From: Pseudomonadota bacterium
Lineage (GTDB): Bacteria > Pseudomonadota > Gammaproteobacteria > Enterobacterales > Enterobacteriaceae
Direction of reading: 5' to 3'
Assembly (NCBI GenBank): GCA_023454395.1
Contig: JAEYFY010000051.1
Location: 1-13,568, forward strand
Length of the DNA: 13,568 bases
Under the pieces are notes generated by a model that was not told the origin of the DNA, did no database searches, and worked only from the letters and a program-made list of their open reading frames with translations. Shown here in pieces: positions 10,402 to 13,568 of the stretch (within the stretch, counting starts at the first letter, position 1; the number at the start of each line of letters is the position of its first letter). A program made the position numbers and the translations under genes.

Positions 10402-11518
10402 AAATAACGTCAATATCCCTAATCTTTACCCATTATTTAGTCGTAAAGCTAACAAGGTTTATTGGCGTTACCGCCATCCTGTAACAGGTAAATATCATGC
10501 CCTCGGTGATAATGAAGCCGAGGCGAAAGCAATAGCCATTGAAGCTAACACAAGATTAGCGGAACAACGTAGCCGACAAGTTATGGCTATTGGTGATCGG
10601 GTGGCAAAAATAAAAGGTAAAGAAATCACGGTTAATACTTGGTTGGATAAATACTGGGTTATTCAAGAAGAGCGTTTAAAAGAAGGTGATATAAAGCCGA
10701 ATACTTATAAACAAAAAAGGAAGCCGGTAGATTTAATGAGGCAAGCCTTATCCATGAAACCATTACCCGCTGTTGATGCCAGAGATATTGCTGAAATTCT
10801 GGATGAATATAAATCTAATGGTCAGCACAGAATGGCACAAGTTATTCGTTCTGTTTTAATTGATGTGTTTAAAGAAGCACAACATGCAGGTGAAGTTCCT
10901 CCTGGTTATAACCCTGCCCTCGCCACTAAACAACCGAAACGAAAAGTAACTCGCCAACGCCTTAATTTTGATGAATGGAAAAAGATATTTGAGATTGCTG
11001 ATAAACAACATCGTTATGTGGGAAATGCCATGTTGCTTGCGTTAATTACTGGGCAACGATTAGGTGATATTTCCGCAATGAAGTTTAATGATATTTGGGA
11101 TGATCATTTGCATATTACTCAAGAAAAAACGGGCACCAAATTAGCTATTCCATTATCACTACGTTCTGAACAATTAAATATGTCATTACGTGATGTTGTT
11201 GCCCGTTGTCGTGATCGCGTTATTAGCCCTTATCTTATTCATTATTTTCATACCACTTCACAATCTAAACGTGGTGATCAAGTTACTGCAAATACGCTAA
11301 CGACTAACTTTAAAAAGGCGAGAAATAAAACAGATATTGATTGGGGAGAAGGAACACCTGCAACATTTCATGAACAACGATCTTTATCTGAAAGGTTATA
11401 TAGAGCACAAGGTATAAACACTAAAGATTTGCTGGGTCATAAAAACCAACAGCAAACCGATAGATATCATGATGATAGAGGAAAAGATTGGCTAGTTATT
11501 AACATTAATCATCTTTAA
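10382..11518 (+). CDS. int: Lambda-type tyrosine-recombinase integrase
   Basis: 378 aa; catalyses site-specific integration and excision. Domains: an N-terminal arm-binding domain (about 1-60, NLYPLFSRKANKVYWRYRHP), a core-binding SAM-like domain (about 80-180), then the catalytic domain. Catalytic residues: R226 (TGQRLGD), K249 (EKTGTK), H330-x2-R333 (TFHEQRSLSERLY), H353 (LLGHK) and nucleophile Y362 (RYHDDRG). All are present and spaced as in lambda Int (R212, K235, H308, R311, H333, Y342). AGGA lies about 9 nt before the ATG. The gene points toward icd and ends 776 bp from it, with a membrane-protein gene between. It appears intact. Confidence 0.96.
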   Translation: MAARPRKNNVNIPNLYPLFSRKANKVYWRYRHPVTGKYHALGDNEAEAKAIAIEANTRLAEQRSRQVMAIGDRVAKIKGKEITVNTWLDKYWVIQEERLKEGDIKPNTYKQKRKPVDLMRQALSMKPLPAVDARDIAEILDEYKSNGQHRMAQVIRSVLIDVFKEAQHAGEVPPGYNPALATKQPKRKVTRQRLNFDEWKKIFEIADKQHRYVGNAMLLALITGQRLGDISAMKFNDIWDDHLHITQEKTGTKLAIPLSLRSEQLNMSLRDVVARCRDRVISPYLIHYFHTTSQSKRGDQVTANTLTTNFKKARNKTDIDWGEGTPATFHEQRSLSERLYRAQGINTKDLLGHKNQQQTDRYHDDRGKDWLVININHL

Positions 11519-11582
11519 CAAGCCAACCGTTATCAAATGACGCTTTTTCAAACTTCTTCATATGGCTAATAATCTTAGCCAT
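11505..11582 (-). CDS. 25-aa ORF, antisense to the end of int
   Basis: Starts MAKIISHMKKFEKASFDNGW and ends LVKDD. The ATG lies 6 nt after the stop of the membrane-protein gene, with AGGA about 4 nt upstream, and the 3' end runs 14 bp into int. Charged and soluble; no family is recognised. It could be a real coupled peptide or the tail of a decayed gene. The region 11562-11582 is also a palindrome (ATGGCTAA-N5-TTAGCCAT). Confidence 0.4.
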   Translation of the reverse strand: MAKIISHMKKFEKASFDNGWLVKDD

Positions 11583-11588
11583 ACTTTC

Positions 11589-12179
11589 CTATACTGGATA
11601 TTCATTAGCAATGATAGCATCCATATAAAACATAATTCTAATCCATGATTTAAAATTTTGATCATGAAGAGTAGCAACAACGGGGGTTAAACACCTTACA
11701 GTTGCAATTTCTCTTTTACAAAAGGCCTTTATCTTATTTTCATCATTTTTAGATAATTGAATCTCTTTAAAATATGCAATTAATCTTTCAAGGTATTTTT
11801 GATTTTTTTCATAATGTATCCCATATAAAAATTCATCTTTATTATTATCTCCTTTAGGATACTCAATGCTTATCTTAATATCTTCTGGTAGGTATGTATC
11901 AATATGTCTTAAAAAAAAGATTAAAATTTCTCTTAATCTTTTTTCAGAAATAATCTTTCTATTCTTCTCCTCTTTTTTCTGAATATAATCAATAAAAAAC
12001 AATATAACAATAAACTCAAGACATACGCCTATAAGCTCAGGTAGAAGGCTATCTGAAAAAAATGAGAAAAATGAGTCTTCGGCCATTGCATAAAAATAAA
12101 AGTAGAAATAAACAACCATCAATATAATAAAAATTACAACAAAACTAAATTTCATCTTATTTTTAGTAAAGAACTTCAT
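11589..12179 (-). CDS. 196-aa two-TM membrane protein, candidate moron
   Basis: Starts MKFFTKNKMKFSFVVIFIIL. Two hydrophobic segments (about 11-31 and 47-65) form a hairpin. A basic/acidic linker (IQKKEEKNRKIISEKRLREI) and a cytoplasmic helical domain (about 80-196, containing HYEKNQKYLERLIAYF and CKREIATVRCLTPVVATL) follow. Its base composition is visibly more A/T-rich than the neighbours, with many AAA, TTT and ATA codons, suggesting separate acquisition. AAGG lies about 9 nt before the ATG. It sits between int and the attachment region, opposite to int, a spot where prophages often carry superinfection-exclusion or defence genes. I recognise no family; exclusion or abortive infection is an inference from position and topology. 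Confidence 0.8.
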   Translation of the reverse strand: MKFFTKNKMKFSFVVIFIILMVVYFYFYFYAMAEDSFFSFFSDSLLPELIGVCLEFIVILFFIDYIQKKEEKNRKIISEKRLREILIFFLRHIDTYLPEDIKISIEYPKGDNNKDEFLYGIHYEKNQKYLERLIAYFKEIQLSKNDENKIKAFCKREIATVRCLTPVVATLHDQNFKSWIRIMFYMDAIIANEYPV

Positions 12180-12193
12180 GAATTAAGCCTTCA

Positions 12194-12227
12194 TTTTGAT
12201 AATTCGTTTTGATAACTTTTTGATAAC
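12194..12227 (+). repeat. Three tandem TTTTGATAA repeats, candidate integrase arm sites
   Basis: TTTTGATAA at 12194, TTTTGATAAC at 12207 and TTTTGATAAC at 12218, spaced 13 and 11 bp, about one helical turn. Lambda has three tandem arm sites (P'1-3) on the int side of the core, and here they also lie between int and the presumed core at the end of icd. Single related copies appear on the minus strand near 11530 and 12278. Confidence 0.5.
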
Positions 12228-12244
12228 CATTTCAAGATTGACAA

Positions 12245-12273
12245 TAAAAAACGGGAACTAATAAGCTCCCGTT
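12245..12273 (-). terminator. Rho-independent terminator of icd
   Basis: Minus strand: AACGGGA and TCCCGTT pair perfectly around a 10-nt loop and are followed by a T-run (TTTTTT). It starts about 22 nt after the icd stop codon. Confidence 0.85.
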
Positions 12274-12400
12274 AACTATTTATCAAATCAACAATTACAT
12301 ATGTTTGATAATCGCGTCACCAAACTCGCTACATTTCAGCAGTTTAGCGCCTTCTAACTGACGTTCAAAATCATAAGTTACGGTCTTAGCAGCAATCGCG
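12274..12400. other. Presumed attachment core at the 3' end of icd
   Basis: The core itself cannot be placed, because the matching copy at the far prophage end is outside the window. Integrase and candidate arm sites next to an intact icd 3' end suggest the crossover lies within the last codons of icd, with the phage restoring the gene end. Phage 21 and e14 do this in E. coli. Confidence 0.35.
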
Positions 12401-13548
12401 CCTTCCATACCTTTAATGATTAAGTCAGCGGCTTCTGTCCAACCCATATGGCGTAGCATCATTTCTGCGGAAAGAATGATAGAACCTGGGTTAACTTTAT
12501 CTTGACCTGCGTACTTAGGTGCTGTGCCGTGTGTTGCTTCAAATAAAGCACACTCATCACCAATATTTGCGCCCGGTGCGATACCAATACCACCTACTTG
12601 AGCAGCTAATGCATCAGAAATATAGTCACCATTTAGGTTCATACATGCGATAACATCATACTCTGCTGGGCGTAACAGGATTTGTTGCAAGAAAGCATCA
12701 GCGATAACGTCTTTAACGATGATCTCTTTACCTGATTTTGGATCCTTGATTTTAACCCAAGGACCGCCATCTAATAATTCACCACCGAACTCTTCGCGAG
12801 CTAACTCATAACCCCAGTCTTTAAAGGCACCTTCGGTAAATTTCATAATATTACCTTTGTGTACCAATGTAACTGAATCACGGTCGTTATCGATAGCGTA
12901 TTCAATAGCAGCACGAACTAAACGTTTAGTTCCTTCTTCTGAACAAGGTTTAATACCAATACCGCAATCTTGTGGGAAGCGGATTTTAGTAACACCCATT
13001 TCATCTTGCAGGAATTTAATCACTTTATCTGCTTCTGCGGAGCCAGCTTTCCACTCAATACCTGCATAGATATCTTCCGAGTTTTCACGGAAAATAACCA
13101 TATCTGTCAGTTCAGGTTGTTTAACGGGGCTTGGAGTGCCTTTGTAATAACGTACTGGACGTAGGCAAATATAGAGATCAAGTTGTTGGCGTAATGCAAC
13201 GTTTAATGAACGGATACCACCACCAACAGGCGTAGTAAGAGGACCTTTAATAGAAACACGATATTCACGGATAAGATCTAAGGTTTCTTCTGGTAACCAA
13301 ACATCTTTACCATATACCTGTGTTGATTTTTCGCCAGTGTAGACTTCCATCCACTCAATCTTACGTTCTTTACCGTAAGCTTTCTCAACTGCTGCATCAA
13401 CAACTTTTAACATTGCTGGCGTAACATCGATACCGATACCATCCCCTTCGATATAAGGGATAACCGGATTATTTGGAACAACAAGCTTACCTTTAGCATC
13501 TAGTGTAATTTTAGCGCCATTAGCCGGAACAACTACTTTGCTTTCCAT
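12295..13548 (-). CDS. icd: Isocitrate dehydrogenase (NADP+)
   Basis: Host TCA-cycle enzyme converting isocitrate to 2-oxoglutarate and CO2, cytoplasmic, homodimeric. 417 aa against 416 in E. coli, collinear throughout. Visible features: the N-terminal [30 protein letters not shown] with Ser114 (equivalent of the Ser113 phosphorylated by AceK), [27 protein letters not shown] with catalytic Tyr, [17 protein letters not shown] with catalytic Lys, and the nucleotide-binding region [19 protein letters not shown] lies 4-5 nt before the ATG. The C-terminus ([11 protein letters not shown]) is complete. If the prophage sits in this gene, the last codons may be of phage origin. The only likely chromosomal gene in the window. 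Confidence 0.98.
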   Translation of the reverse strand: MESKVVVPANGAKITLDAKGKLVVPNNPVIPYIEGDGIGIDVTPAMLKVVDAAVEKAYGKERKIEWMEVYTGEKSTQVYGKDVWLPEETLDLIREYRVSIKGPLTTPVGGGIRSLNVALRQQLDLYICLRPVRYYKGTPSPVKQPELTDMVIFRENSEDIYAGIEWKAGSAEADKVIKFLQDEMGVTKIRFPQDCGIGIKPCSEEGTKRLVRAAIEYAIDNDRDSVTLVHKGNIMKFTEGAFKDWGYELAREEFGGELLDGGPWVKIKDPKSGKEIIVKDVIADAFLQQILLRPAEYDVIACMNLNGDYISDALAAQVGGIGIAPGANIGDECALFEATHGTAPKYAGQDKVNPGSIILSAEMMLRHMGWTEAADLIIKGMEGAIAAKTVTYDFERQLEGAKLLKCSEFGDAIIKHM

Positions 13549-13568
13549 CTACCTCTCCTTTCATGTAA

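Noticed and set aside
11519..12294. tRNA gene as attachment site
   Set aside because: No cloverleaf or TTCRA-type arm sequence seen; icd is the only plausible target here.

Overview
The window is one end of a P22/lambda-type (lambdoid) prophage, with the host gene icd (isocitrate dehydrogenase) at its right edge. The host is very probably a low-GC enterobacterium of the Proteus/Providencia group. Icd is nearly collinear with the E. coli protein, but the DNA is AT-rich throughout. The assignment is by overall look; no database search was done.

Layout, left to right. (1) 1-1254, minus strand: the lysis cassette. It runs holin (phage 21 type, two start codons), SAR endolysin, a 52-aa membrane peptide, then Rz with a nested Rz1 lipoprotein cut by the window edge. 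(2) 1255-2933: a DNA adenine methyltransferase and a 64-aa gene, separated and flanked by three minus-strand terminators, with a candidate late promoter just upstream of the last one. (3) 2934-7595, minus strand: the early rightward (pR) operon. In transcription order it holds a P22-type Cro, a CII-like regulator, a 29-aa peptide, a 69-aa protein, a DUF4222 protein, a replication initiator carrying iterons, a 26-aa membrane peptide, RusA, a 66-aa protein, a DUF968/HNH protein and antiterminator Q. (4) 7596-8457: the immunity region. A P22 C2-like repressor is flanked by evenly spaced 14-bp operators on both sides. (5) 8458-11518, plus strand: the pL arm, with two small unknown genes, an HD phosphohydrolase, excisionase and integrase. 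A lone minus-strand gene at 8887-9381 runs against this traffic. (6) 11505-12294: an AT-rich two-TM membrane protein gene and a 25-aa ORF between int and the host, three tandem TTTTGATAA repeats that look like integrase arm sites, and the icd terminator. (7) 12295-13548: icd on the minus strand. Int proximity and the repeats imply attachment at the 3' end of icd, as known for phage 21 and e14 of E. coli. The other attachment site is outside the window.

How it works together: the repressor holds pR and pL shut through GTAAG-N4-CTTAC operators. On induction, pR expresses replication and recombination genes and finally Q, and Q allows read-through into lysis genes. pL expresses Xis and Int for excision. 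The two genes pointing away from the phage programme (8887-9381 and 11589-12179) are the best candidates for lysogenic-conversion or phage-exclusion functions.

The least expected pattern is a recurring leader, GTGTGGAGAGAAA, often with GTACGG just upstream. It sits immediately before the start codon of at least seven genes on both strands.
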